A stretch of DNA of 7,089 bases from CAZQQN01 sp964549595 (GCA_964549595.1 CAZJWK010000124.1:1-7089); one strand, 5' to 3'. Counted from the stretch's first letter, positions 1 through 6,903 are shown. The notes: generated by a model not told the origin, from the sequence alone. A program made the numbers and translations.

Positions 1-397
1 TTATTGTTTGATCCACCCCCAAGACGGGTGCCCCAAAAAATTCAATAGAAGGGCAACGGCCTGCCCCTCCCATTTAGCCGAAAAAATATCCCTTCCCCGA
101 TTTCTTTGCTTAGGGGATAAATTAACCACCCGCTTAGCTTAGACAGGATTGAAGTGAGAAGGGAAAAAAAGCTCATCATCAGGGCAAAAATAAAGGGGTT
201 AAAAGTTCAAAATAAGCCATCGGCTTTATACGCGCCTATATGAGCAAAAAAGCAGAAAAATAGCAACTTATCTAATAAGAGGTCATGAGGTTTGATTTTG
301 TATAAAAGGATGGCTAATGACCCTGAACCTAAAAATACTTTAAACATTGATTCCTTATCATGGTTAACCTGTTGTTATTTCCCTGTAAAATGTGGAA

Positions 398-414
398 GCC
401 ATTTTAACAATGGC
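398..414. repeat. Short perfect inverted repeat (hairpin) upstream of the acyl-CoA dehydrogenase
   Basis: GCCATT at 398-403 and AATGGC at 409-414 are perfect reverse complements around a 5-base loop. No T-run follows on either strand, so it does not look like an intrinsic terminator. It lies about 40-60 bases upstream of the proposed promoter and could be an operator or a chance repeat; a 6-bp stem is not strong evidence. Confidence 0.3.
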
Positions 415-455
415 ATAATTATAGTTCATTTGCGTTAATGCTGGTTCCCTGAGGA

Positions 456-489
456 TTTATTCACACTTAACGGATTTTGGCTATTTTTG
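456..489 (+). promoter_or_regulatory. Bacteroidota-type promoter of the acyl-CoA dehydrogenase gene
   Basis: TATTTTTG at 482-489 matches the TAnnTTTG -7 element used by the primary sigma factor of Bacteroidota. TTTA at 456-459 is an imperfect -33 element (consensus TTTG), 22 bases upstream. Transcription would start near 495, leaving a leader of about 15 bases before the ATG at 510. The leader is A-rich with no Shine-Dalgarno sequence, which is usual in this phylum. The same GCTATTTTTG core recurs directly upstream of thiO. Confidence 0.5.
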
Positions 490-509
490 CAACAAATTAA
501 AAATACCTT

Positions 510-1688
510 ATGACGCCCGATTTATATGAACATCATGATTACTTTCAAGTGGACGATCTCCTTACAGAAGAACATAAATTGATCAGGCAATCGATGAGGG
601 ATTGGGTCAAAAAAAGCCTTTCCCCGATCATTGAAGATAAAGCCCTTAAAGGAGAATTTCCGGATCATGTCATTAAGGAATTGGGGGAAATGGGTGCTTT
701 TGGCCCCAATATCCCCAAGGAATATGGCGGTGGAGGCCTGGATAACATTGCTTATGGCCTTATCATGCAGGAGTTGGAAAGATGTGATTCCGGTATTCGT
801 TCCACCGCTTCTGTACAGGGCTCTTTGGTCATGTACCCGATATATCGGTATGGATCAGAAGCCCAAAAAAAACATTACCTGCCTAAGTTGGCTACGGGTG
901 AATACCTGGGTTGTTTTGGTCTGACTGAACCGGATCATGGTTCTGATCCCGGAGCGATGGAATCCAAATTCACTGATCAGGGTGATCATTACCTGCTGAA
1001 TGGCTCGAAAATGTGGATTTCCAATTCGCCTTTATCTGATGTGGCCATTGTCTGGGCTAAGGATGACAATGACAAGATACGTGGGTTAATTGTGGAAAGT
1101 AGCTGGGAAGGTTTTTCCGCCCCGGAAATCCATGGCAAATGGTCATTGCGGGCCTCTTCAACCGGTGAATTGGTATTCGACAATGTGAAGGTGCCCAAAG
1201 AAAATTTATTGCCTGAAGTGGAAGGTTTAAAAGGACCATTGTCTTGTCTTTCATCTGCCCGTTTTGGAATTTCCTGGGGTGCTTTGGGCGCTGCCATGGA
1301 TTGTTATGATACGGCTTTGAGGTATTCGAAAGAGCGAACTCAATTTGATAAGCCTGTTGGTGGCTTTCAGCTCAACCAAAAGAAACTGGCTGAGATGATC
1401 ACAGAAATTACTAAAGGCCAGCTAATGGCCTGGCGTTTGGGAACTTTACGTGATGAGGGCAAAGCTTCACCGGCTCAAATATCAATGGCCAAGCGCAACA
1501 ACGTAAAAATTGCCCTGGATGTAGCACGGGAAGCTCGTCAGATTTTAGGCGGTATGGGTATTACCAGTGATTATTCAATAATGCGCCACATGAATAACCT
1601 TGAATCTGTAATTACTTATGAAGGAACCCATGAAATACACTTGTTGATAACCGGTATGGATATTACTGGCTTATCCGCTTTCCGGTAA
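510..1688 (+). CDS. gcdH: Acyl-CoA dehydrogenase, glutaryl-CoA dehydrogenase type
   Basis: A cytosolic FAD enzyme predicted to oxidise and decarboxylate glutaryl-CoA to crotonyl-CoA in lysine and tryptophan breakdown, passing electrons to an electron-transfer flavoprotein. At 392 residues it has the usual family length, with the N-terminal helical, central beta and C-terminal helical domains in order. Visible signatures are R97-S98 in the segment SGIRSTASVQGSLVM, corresponding to the arginine that binds the glutaryl carboxylate; the flavin-site motif CFGLTEPDHGSDP (around 135-147); WISNSP; the RFG/KERTQF region; and TYEGTHEIH near the C terminus with the catalytic base E371. These match remembered human GCDH closely, which favours this substrate over straight-chain acyl-CoAs. 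The ATG at 510 follows a good promoter. No other lysine-degradation gene is adjacent. The family is very likely; the exact substrate is inferred. Confidence 0.9.
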   Translation: MTPDLYEHHDYFQVDDLLTEEHKLIRQSMRDWVKKSLSPIIEDKALKGEFPDHVIKELGEMGAFGPNIPKEYGGGGLDNIAYGLIMQELERCDSGIRSTASVQGSLVMYPIYRYGSEAQKKHYLPKLATGEYLGCFGLTEPDHGSDPGAMESKFTDQGDHYLLNGSKMWISNSPLSDVAIVWAKDDNDKIRGLIVESSWEGFSAPEIHGKWSLRASSTGELVFDNVKVPKENLLPEVEGLKGPLSCLSSARFGISWGALGAAMDCYDTALRYSKERTQFDKPVGGFQLNQKKLAEMITEITKGQLMAWRLGTLRDEGKASPAQISMAKRNNVKIALDVAREARQILGGMGITSDYSIMRHMNNLESVITYEGTHEIHLLITGMDITGLSAFR

Positions 1689-1745
1689 AGAATAGGGTAG
1701 TTCAGATTTAGTTGATGAACCAGCAAAAAAGTGAAAACAAAACTT

Positions 1746-3158
1746 ATGAGCGAAATCAAATTCGGAACCGATGGTTGGCGGGCTGTCATAGCCGAGTCCT
1801 TTACCACCTACAATGTTAAGCGAGTAGCCAAGGCTACGGCTGATTGGATTAAATCCCAATTCCCGGATAACCCATCAGTGGTTATAGGCCATGATTGCCG
1901 TTTTGGCGGGGATCTCTTTGCTAAAACCACAGCCCGGGTAATGGCTCATGAAGGGATTTATACCTACCTTGGGGAAGGTTTCTCTTCCACACCCATGGTT
2001 TCGCTTGGTGTCGTAAAATATCAAGCCAGTGCCGGTGTGGTAATTACGGCCAGTCACAATCCCCCTTCATACAATGGCTTTAAGATCAAGGCCCACTATG
2101 GAGGCCCGGCTGTGCCTTCCATGATCGAGGATGTAGAAAATCGCCTTCCCAAACATTATGATGAACAACCAGAAGGCTTGGCCACATTGGTTGAACAGGA
2201 AAAAGTTTCTTTTGTGGACCTGGAATCCGTTTATGTCCATCATGCAGAGGCGCATTTTGATATGGAAGCCATCCGTAATTCCGGTCTGCGGTTCGCTTTT
2301 GATGCCATGTACGGGGCGGGCCAGAATGTGATCAAACGGCTGTTACCCGATGCGGATCAATTGCGGTGCGAATTCAACCCCTCGTTTAACCATGTGCCCC
2401 CTGAACCCATCATGAAAAACCTTCAGGAATTTGCTGAACATGTAAAGACCAAAAAGGATATCGCTTCAGGATTGGCTGTGGATGGAGATGCCGATCGTAT
2501 AGCGCTCTTGAATAGTAAGGGTGAGTTCGTTGATTCGCATCACATTCTGCTTATGCTGATCAATTATTTGTACAACCACAAAAATGAAGAAGGCCTGGTT
2601 ATCCATTCATTTTCCTGTACAAGCCGTATTCAGCAATTGTGCGAACGGTTCGGCCTTACCAATAAAGTCACCAAAGTGGGCTTCAAATACATTTGTGAAA
2701 TTATGCTGAGTGACCCGCGAAATACCCTGGTTGGCGGTGAAGAATCCGGTGGTATTGCTGTTAGTGGACATATCCCGGAGCGCGATGGCATTTGGGTTGG
2801 CTTGATGATCTGGGAATACATGGCCAAAACCGGAAAAACCCTGAATGACTTGTTGCAGGAGGTTTATGAACTGGTCGGGGAATTTGCCGTGGAACGTAAT
2901 GACCTGCATATCGATGAGCAACTCAAAAACCGGGTGATGGAAAAATGCCGGGATAATGGGTTTAAAGCCTTCGGGGATTATCAGGTGGAAGCCGTTGAAA
3001 CCATTGATGGGTATAAATTTCATTTAGGGCCTGCCAAATGGGTGATGATCAGGCCTTCAGGAACGGAACCGGTTTTAAGGGTGTATGCCGAGGGGAATAA
3101 CCAAAATGAGGCTCAGGAAATATTGAAGGCCACGGAACAAACGATTAAGGAGCATTAA
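1746..3158 (+). CDS. Phosphoglucomutase/phosphomannomutase family protein (alpha-D-phosphohexomutase)
   Basis: A cytosolic mutase that moves phosphate between C1 and C6 of a hexose through an enzyme phosphoserine and a bound Mg2+. All four active-site loops are present (numbering from the ATG at 1746, 470 residues): TASHNP with phosphoserine S103, the metal loop DGDADR at 246-251, the sugar-specificity loop GGEESGG at 330-336, and the phosphate-binding RPSGTEP at 436-442. The protein is full length and looks active. The frame can also begin at a GTG at 1731, adding five residues; I prefer the ATG because the A-rich leader and the N terminus MSEIKFGTDGWRAV fit the family better. It starts 57 bases after the acyl-CoA dehydrogenase stop with no visible promoter or terminator between them, so read-through is likely. 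Glucose versus mannose (or glucosamine) specificity cannot be decided from these loops, so no symbol is given. Confidence 0.92.
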   Translation: MSEIKFGTDGWRAVIAESFTTYNVKRVAKATADWIKSQFPDNPSVVIGHDCRFGGDLFAKTTARVMAHEGIYTYLGEGFSSTPMVSLGVVKYQASAGVVITASHNPPSYNGFKIKAHYGGPAVPSMIEDVENRLPKHYDEQPEGLATLVEQEKVSFVDLESVYVHHAEAHFDMEAIRNSGLRFAFDAMYGAGQNVIKRLLPDADQLRCEFNPSFNHVPPEPIMKNLQEFAEHVKTKKDIASGLAVDGDADRIALLNSKGEFVDSHHILLMLINYLYNHKNEEGLVIHSFSCTSRIQQLCERFGLTNKVTKVGFKYICEIMLSDPRNTLVGGEESGGIAVSGHIPERDGIWVGLMIWEYMAKTGKTLNDLLQEVYELVGEFAVERNDLHIDEQLKNRVMEKCRDNGFKAFGDYQVEAVETIDGYKFHLGPAKWVMIRPSGTEPVLRVYAEGNNQNEAQEILKATEQTIKEH

Positions 3159-3280
3159 GATTTTGGCACCTGTTTACTTTAAGAGGGGTTTTCAAACTTG
3201 CTTTTTACTGCGTTTGTCCAATGCCCTTTGGCATCCTTAGCGTAGCTTAAAGCCTGTTGGGATGTTCTTTAGTGCTAAGC

Positions 3281-3305
3281 AAAAACCGGAATTCCGGAAA
3301 TTTTT
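3281..3305. other. Perfect 12-bp palindrome with flanking A5/T5 in the gap after the mutase gene
   Basis: CCGGAATTCCGG at 3286-3297 is a perfect palindrome. It is preceded by AAAAA and followed by AAATTTTT, so it could fold as a CCGG/CCGG stem with an AATT loop and an A/T outer arm carrying a 3-base bulge. It sits in the 192-bp gap between the mutase gene and the next gene. A weak bidirectional terminator or a protein-binding site is possible, but the stem is short. A second small hairpin (ATGCC, loop CTTT, GGCAT) lies at 3221-3234. The rest of the gap shows no gene. Confidence 0.3.
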
Positions 3306-3350
3306 CATTATTGGCTAAAAAAGCTAATTTTATTTTTAAAATTTAATGCT

Positions 3351-3620
3351 ATGGAAGATTCATCAGGTGCTTTACGCGAACAAATAATGCAGGTGGTTGA
3401 AAACCAATTGGTCGAAAATGATCCACCGGAAGTACAGGAGACCCTGGACCGGTTGAAAGCCAAAGGCCATAGTGAGGAAGATGCCAAAAATTTGATCGGG
3501 CAATGTGTGGGTGTGGAGTTATTTGAAGTCCTGCAAAGCCAAAAACCCTTTAACCGTGAAAGGTATATCAAAAATTTGCATAACCTTCCTGAAAGGCCCT
3601 ATGATAGCGCTCAGGAATAA
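3351..3620 (+). CDS. Small soluble protein resembling the DUF1841 family, function unknown
   Basis: An 89-residue acidic protein with no signal peptide or membrane segment. Residues 8-78 look mainly helical: a first helix ending in VENQLVENDPPEV, a second around TLDRLKAKGHSEEDAKNLIG, a third around CVGVELFEVLQ, then KPFNRERYIKNLHNLP. The order 'ENQL..NDPPEV', 'G.....A...IG', 'E.FEVL....PFN...Y...L..LP' resembles what I recall of DUF1841 and SEC-C-associated small proteins; this is memory, not a search. The ATG at 3351 follows an AT-rich stretch (an imperfect -7 box, TAATTTTA, is at 3325-3332). The next gene begins 55 bases downstream, so the two may be co-transcribed. The reading frame has the codon use of its neighbours and is likely real. 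Confidence 0.7.
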   Translation: MEDSSGALREQIMQVVENQLVENDPPEVQETLDRLKAKGHSEEDAKNLIGQCVGVELFEVLQSQKPFNRERYIKNLHNLPERPYDSAQE

Positions 3621-3675
3621 TGGAGGCTTTGAGGCATGAGGCCTGTCTGTTGTGCCCTTCTTCAAGCATTGACAA

Positions 3676-4593
3676 ATGTTGTTTTACAGCTTCCATAAAG
3701 GGTTTTTGTTTTTCGGGGTTTTAGGCCTGCTTTTGGTTGGAAAAATGGCCTCTGCGCAATCTTTTTGGACCCCTTCAGACACCCTTAATAAACCCAGGTT
3801 AAGGGGTGTCACTATAGGTTCTTCTGCGGCATTCGGGGTCACTATGCTTGGCCTCAATGAGTTGTGGTATAAAAATTATCCCCGGTCTTCCTTTCATTTT
3901 ATCATTGACAGCGATGAGTGGCTTCAAATGGATAAAGTAGGACATGTGGCCGGGGCTTATTACGAAAGTTATACCATGGCCCGGTTATTGAACTGGTCGG
4001 GTGTTTCTCTGGAAAAACAAATCTGGTACGGGGGCTTAACGGGTATTGTTTTGCAGACGCCCATTGAGATTTTTGACGGTTTTTCAGCCGGTTGGGGTGC
4101 CTCTCCGGGCGATGCCATAACCAATGTGCTTGGTAGCAGCTTATTCATTACTCAGGAAAAGGCTTGGGGTGAACAAAAGATCCGATTGAAATACAGTTTT
4201 TCGCCCACCCGATATGCAGATATGCGGCCCGGCTTACTGGGGGAAAATTTCCTTCAGCAAACAATTAAGGATTACAATGGCCAGACTTATTGGCTATCCG
4301 TTTCCATTAATGATCTGGTACCCAGAAAATCACCATTACCCGGGTGGCTGGATGCCTCTTTTGGGTATGGGGGACAGGGTATGGTCGGTGGCCGTGCCAA
4401 TCCGGCTGAATATAGCCACATCCCGCGCTATCGCCAGTATTTCTTATCCTTTGATGTGAATACCGCAGCCATTGATACCCGGAGCCGTTTCTGGAACACA
4501 ATCCTTCATGCCTTGAGCTTCATTAAATTTCCTGCACCCACCGTAGAATACAATGACCAGGATGGTTTTCAGTGGCATTATTGGTATTTTTAG
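3676..4593 (+). CDS. Exported DUF2279 (YfiM-like) protein, probably outer-membrane associated
   Basis: A 305-residue protein of unknown function. Residues 1-27 form a signal peptide: a short n-region with H7 and K8, a hydrophobic core FLFFGVLGLLLVG, and an A-S-A cleavage site before Q28; there is no lipobox cysteine, so signal peptidase I is expected. Residues 42-60 are a glycine-rich hydrophobic segment. The DUF2279 core follows: DKVGH at 86-90, AYYESY at 94-99, and EIFDGFSAGWGASPGD at 131-146 with N150, a histidine/acidic set that could hold a metal, although no activity is known to me. The C-terminal half has many aromatic residues and ends in WHYWYF, resembling the terminal aromatic signal of outer-membrane proteins. 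The ATG at 3676 is chosen because it gives the complete signal peptide. It follows the small DUF1841-like gene by 55 bases. Confidence 0.8.
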   Translation: MLFYSFHKGFLFFGVLGLLLVGKMASAQSFWTPSDTLNKPRLRGVTIGSSAAFGVTMLGLNELWYKNYPRSSFHFIIDSDEWLQMDKVGHVAGAYYESYTMARLLNWSGVSLEKQIWYGGLTGIVLQTPIEIFDGFSAGWGASPGDAITNVLGSSLFITQEKAWGEQKIRLKYSFSPTRYADMRPGLLGENFLQQTIKDYNGQTYWLSVSINDLVPRKSPLPGWLDASFGYGGQGMVGGRANPAEYSHIPRYRQYFLSFDVNTAAIDTRSRFWNTILHALSFIKFPAPTVEYNDQDGFQWHYWYF

Positions 4594-4713
4594 GGTTAAT
4601 GGTTTAATGGATTGGTGGGCTTTACTGTTTAAAGCTTATGTAAGAATTTGTTGGGGATCAATTGTAAAAACCCTTGAAATACTTAGTAATTGTAATATCA
4701 AACGACCTTTTGA

Positions 4714-4914
4714 GTTTCCTTTAAATTCATGCATAAGGACCTCCAATTGTTAAGCGAAATTGCTTATGAAGCCAATAAGTCACTGCCTTTTACCGATATT
4801 GCAAAGGTACTTTATGGACTGGCAAAAAAAGCAGGCTGGGGATCGGCCGATTTATCAGCCTTAATAGCCTATCTGAAAAAACCAGTAACCTTATTTATTC
4901 AGCTTAGCCCTTGA
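4714..4914 (+). pseudogene. C-terminal remnant of a beta-hydroxyacid dehydrogenase (3-hydroxyisobutyrate dehydrogenase / tartronate semialdehyde reductase family)
   Basis: The frame open from 4714 to the TGA at 4912-4914 reads SFKFMHKDLQLL..., then LPFTDIAKVLYGLAKKAGWGS and ADLSALIAYLKK. This matches, in order and spacing, the last part of the helical C-terminal domain (NAD_binding_11) of this family, where the pattern is HKDL, then LPLT, then GLG..D.SAL; E. coli GarR ends this way. The first half of the family, including the Rossmann GxGxMG motif and the catalytic lysine helix, is absent: only 120 bases separate this frame from the preceding stop codon, and the frame is closed by TGA at 4711-4713. 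An ATG at 4729 would give a 61-residue product, but there is no promoter or ribosome binding site in front of it and such a fragment could not bind NAD. A decayed gene is the simplest reading; a retained small protein is the alternative. Confidence 0.65.
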
Positions 4915-4944
4915 ACAAATAGCCATTCTGATTTGCTATTTTTG
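4910..4944 (+). promoter_or_regulatory. Bacteroidota-type promoter of thiO, near-leaderless
   Basis: TATTTTTG at 4937-4944 fits the TAnnTTTG -7 element, with CTTG at 4910-4913 as a -33 element (23-base spacer). Only five bases separate the box from the ATG at 4950, so transcription should begin at or next to the start codon, giving a leaderless or very short-leadered mRNA. The promoter overlaps the stop codon of the dehydrogenase remnant. There is no room for a TPP riboswitch between it and thiO. Confidence 0.5.
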
Positions 4945-4949
4945 TAATT

Positions 4950-6083
4950 ATGGTAGATGCAAAAAATGCTTCACAGGTTGCCGTTATTGGCGGAGGGATC
5001 ATTGGTTTAACTACTGCCTGGCAGTTAAGCAGAAATGGGTTTGATGTCACCGTTTTTGAAAAGGATCAATTAGGTTCTGCCACCAGCTGGGTAGCGGCCG
5101 GGATGTTGGCCCCACATGCGGAGTTGAAATTTGAAGAAGTAGAAATGATGCATTTGGGGGAATATAGCCTGGGCTTATACCCCGATTTTTTAAACCAATT
5201 AAAGGCTGATTTGGGCAGGGCACCTGTCCTCGATAGGTGTGGAACCATTTTGACTGCTGTTAACAGGGATGATGTGAACCAGATCAAGCGCTTTTACCAA
5301 TTCAGGGATGAGTTGAACATCAAGGTGGAATGGTTAACCGGCTCAGAAGCACGGGAAAAGGAACCCCTTCTTTCCCCTCGTATTGCCTCAGCCATCTGGC
5401 TACCGGAAGATGCGCAAATTGATAACAGGGCATTGTTAAAAGACCTGGAGGCGGTCCTGTTGGCACAAAAACAAACCATTAAAGCGGAAACAGCAATATC
5501 GGGAGTCCAGAAGGGAAACAATGGAAAATGGCATGTTTACTGGAAAGATGGGGGATCAGAGTTTGATAAGGTCATTATTTCCACCGGGCCTTGGAAAGGA
5601 TGGCTGGATGAAAGTCCTTTGAATGATGAGGCTTTTGGTTTCCGCCCGGTGCAGGGAGAGATCATTGGATTGGGCCAAACAGAGGCCTGCCGATTAAATA
5701 CTATGGTGAGGACGCCAAGAAGTTACCTGGTTCCCAAAAAAGGAGGTCCTTTATTGCTGGGAGCCACAAGTTACGAAAAAGGATTTGATTTCATGCCTGT
5801 GGCAGGCGGGGTCAAGGATTTGCTGGAATTTGGTTATGAAGTCATTCCCGCCATTTATGACCTTCCTTATTATGGGACTGAAGTGGGTTTAAGGCCGGCA
5901 ACCAAAGACAATAGCCCGGTAATAGGAGAAAGCGAGTACCCAAACCTTTACTGGGCGATGGGTCATTATCGGCATGGGTTTCTGCTTGCACCCGCTACGG
6001 CTTTTTCTTTAAAAGATTTGGTTTTAGACCGTTGTGCCCCGAGCATTATTCAAAATTTTGAACCGGAACGTTTTGAGGCATAA
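4950..6083 (+). CDS. thiO: Glycine oxidase ThiO (FAD-dependent), thiamin thiazole synthesis
   Basis: Oxidises glycine with O2 to iminoglycine and H2O2; the imine is used by ThiG to build the thiamin thiazole. At 377 residues it is close to Bacillus ThiO. It has the D-amino-acid-oxidase fold signatures: the FAD Rossmann motif GGGIIG at 14-19 with the ribose-binding acidic residue E37; SWVAAGMLAPHAE at 46-58, a ThiO hallmark next to the flavin; FRPVQGEI in the substrate domain; GLRPATKDNSPVIG with R315; and GHYRHGFLLAPAT with R341. R315 and R341 correspond by motif and spacing to the two arginines (302 and 329) around the active site of Bacillus ThiO. The enzyme is cytosolic. ATG 4950 is the only sensible start ahead of the FAD motif. 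thiG begins 34 bases downstream and is almost certainly in the same transcript. Use of ThiO rather than the radical enzyme ThiH points to aerobic life. Confidence 0.93.
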   Translation: MVDAKNASQVAVIGGGIIGLTTAWQLSRNGFDVTVFEKDQLGSATSWVAAGMLAPHAELKFEEVEMMHLGEYSLGLYPDFLNQLKADLGRAPVLDRCGTILTAVNRDDVNQIKRFYQFRDELNIKVEWLTGSEAREKEPLLSPRIASAIWLPEDAQIDNRALLKDLEAVLLAQKQTIKAETAISGVQKGNNGKWHVYWKDGGSEFDKVIISTGPWKGWLDESPLNDEAFGFRPVQGEIIGLGQTEACRLNTMVRTPRSYLVPKKGGPLLLGATSYEKGFDFMPVAGGVKDLLEFGYEVIPAIYDLPYYGTEVGLRPATKDNSPVIGESEYPNLYWAMGHYRHGFLLAPATAFSLKDLVLDRCAPSIIQNFEPERFEA

Positions 6084-6117
6084 GTAGTTATCATTAAGAC
6101 AACGAAAACCTTTAAAA

Positions 6118-6903
6118 ATGGGAAGCTTACAAATTGCTGATAAAACCTTTGGTTCAAGCTTGATAATGGGTTCTTCCTTATATCCGAATCCTGAGGTTAT
6201 GCGGGAGGCCCTTAAAGCAAGCGGTACTGAATTGGTTACCGTTTCCATCAGGCGGATGGATATTCAAAAGGGTGGCGGTGGCACCATTTTACAATACTTA
6301 AGGGAAGATGGATACGAATTGTTACCCAATACAGCCGGGTGTTATACAGCCAAGGATGCTGTTTTTACAGCCCAATTGGCCCATGAAGCTTTGGGTACAA
6401 ACTGGATAAAACTTGAGGTGATTGGCGATGAAGAAACCTTATTTCCAGATGTCACAGAATTGCTAAAAGCCGCTGAACAATTAATCAAAGAAGGATTTGA
6501 AGTCCTGCCTTATTGCAATGATGATCCGATAACCTGTCAGAAATTATCCAATATGGGATGTGCTGCGGTCATGCCGTTGGGTGCACCGATAGGCTCCGGC
6601 ATGGGTATCAGAAACCCTTATAACCTGCAGATTATCAGGGATCAGGTAGAAGCACCCCTGATTATTGATGCCGGAGTGGGAACGGCCTCGGATGCCGCCT
6701 TGGCTATGGAACTGGGTTATGATGGTGTTTTACTGAATTCTGCCATTGCCCGCGCCAAGCATCCGGTAAAAATGGCAACGGCTATGAAGTACGGTATAGA
6801 GGCCGGTGCTCAAGCTCATCAAGCAGGCCGTATGGCCAGTAGGCTGTATGCCCGGCCTTCAAGTCCTACTACCGGCAGGGTGTTTCAAAAAGCATCTGAC
6901 TAA
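6118..6903 (+). CDS. thiG: Thiazole synthase ThiG
   Basis: Condenses 1-deoxy-D-xylulose 5-phosphate, iminoglycine and sulfur from ThiS thiocarboxylate into the thiazole phosphate of thiamin. The 261-residue TIM barrel is complete: K98 in NWIKLEVIG is the Schiff-base lysine, with E100 beside it; GAPIGSG at 155-161, IIDAGVG around 182-188 and VLLNSAIA near 199-206 form the substrate and phosphate site. The usual early motif GTGKY is replaced by GSSLY at 18-22. Segments such as LPNTAGCYTAKDAVFTAQ, NWIKLEVIGDEETLFPDV and the tail PSSPTTGRVF recall the ThiG encoded in rhizobial thiCOSGE clusters more than the short B. subtilis/E. coli form; this comparison is from memory. It follows thiO by 34 bases with no promoter or terminator between. 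The partner thiS is not found between or beside them, so the sulfur carrier must be encoded elsewhere. Confidence 0.95.
   Translation: MGSLQIADKTFGSSLIMGSSLYPNPEVMREALKASGTELVTVSIRRMDIQKGGGGTILQYLREDGYELLPNTAGCYTAKDAVFTAQLAHEALGTNWIKLEVIGDEETLFPDVTELLKAAEQLIKEGFEVLPYCNDDPITCQKLSNMGCAAVMPLGAPIGSGMGIRNPYNLQIIRDQVEAPLIIDAGVGTASDAALAMELGYDGVLLNSAIARAKHPVKMATAMKYGIEAGAQAHQAGRMASRLYARPSSPTTGRVFQKASD

Larger units (their letters stand above)
1..509. other. Intergenic stretch without a confident gene
   Basis: No frame on either strand gives a recognisable protein. On the minus strand one frame runs from an ATG at 347 to a stop at 42-44 and is broken once, by TGA at 207-209; its 46- and 53-codon halves read as hydrophobic, but that is also what pyrimidine-rich noncoding DNA produces. 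A second minus frame, ending with TAA exactly at 1-3 and open back to 138, could be the tail of something decayed, and I do not recognise its product. A short hairpin lies at 398-414 and a promoter at 456-489. The stretch is best read as a long intergenic region, possibly containing decayed coding DNA. Confidence 0.6.

Noticed and set aside
1..138. Minus-strand frame ending in TAA at 1-3, open for 45 codons
   Set aside because: It begins after a stop with only a GTG as possible start, the product is not recognised, and its length is within chance.
320..330. ACCCTGAACCT, which resembles part of the conserved 3' half of a TPP riboswitch
   Set aside because: The CTGAGA element and the GATCTGG-type continuation are absent, and the downstream gene is an acyl-CoA dehydrogenase, not a thiamin gene.
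989..1297. 102-codon minus-strand frame inside the acyl-CoA dehydrogenase gene
   Set aside because: Antisense shadow of a well-supported gene with no family signature.
2607..3023. 138-codon minus-strand frame inside the hexose-phosphate mutase gene
   Set aside because: Long, but antisense to conserved active-site segments of the mutase; no recognisable domain.
3667..3673. TTGACA-like sequence just before the DUF2279 start
   Set aside because: It resembles an E. coli -35 box but lies immediately before the start codon, and this phylum uses TTTG/TAnnTTTG elements.
4553..4753. 66-codon frame overlapping the end of the DUF2279 gene
   Set aside because: It starts within another gene's frame and continues through low-complexity noncoding sequence; no domain is recognised.
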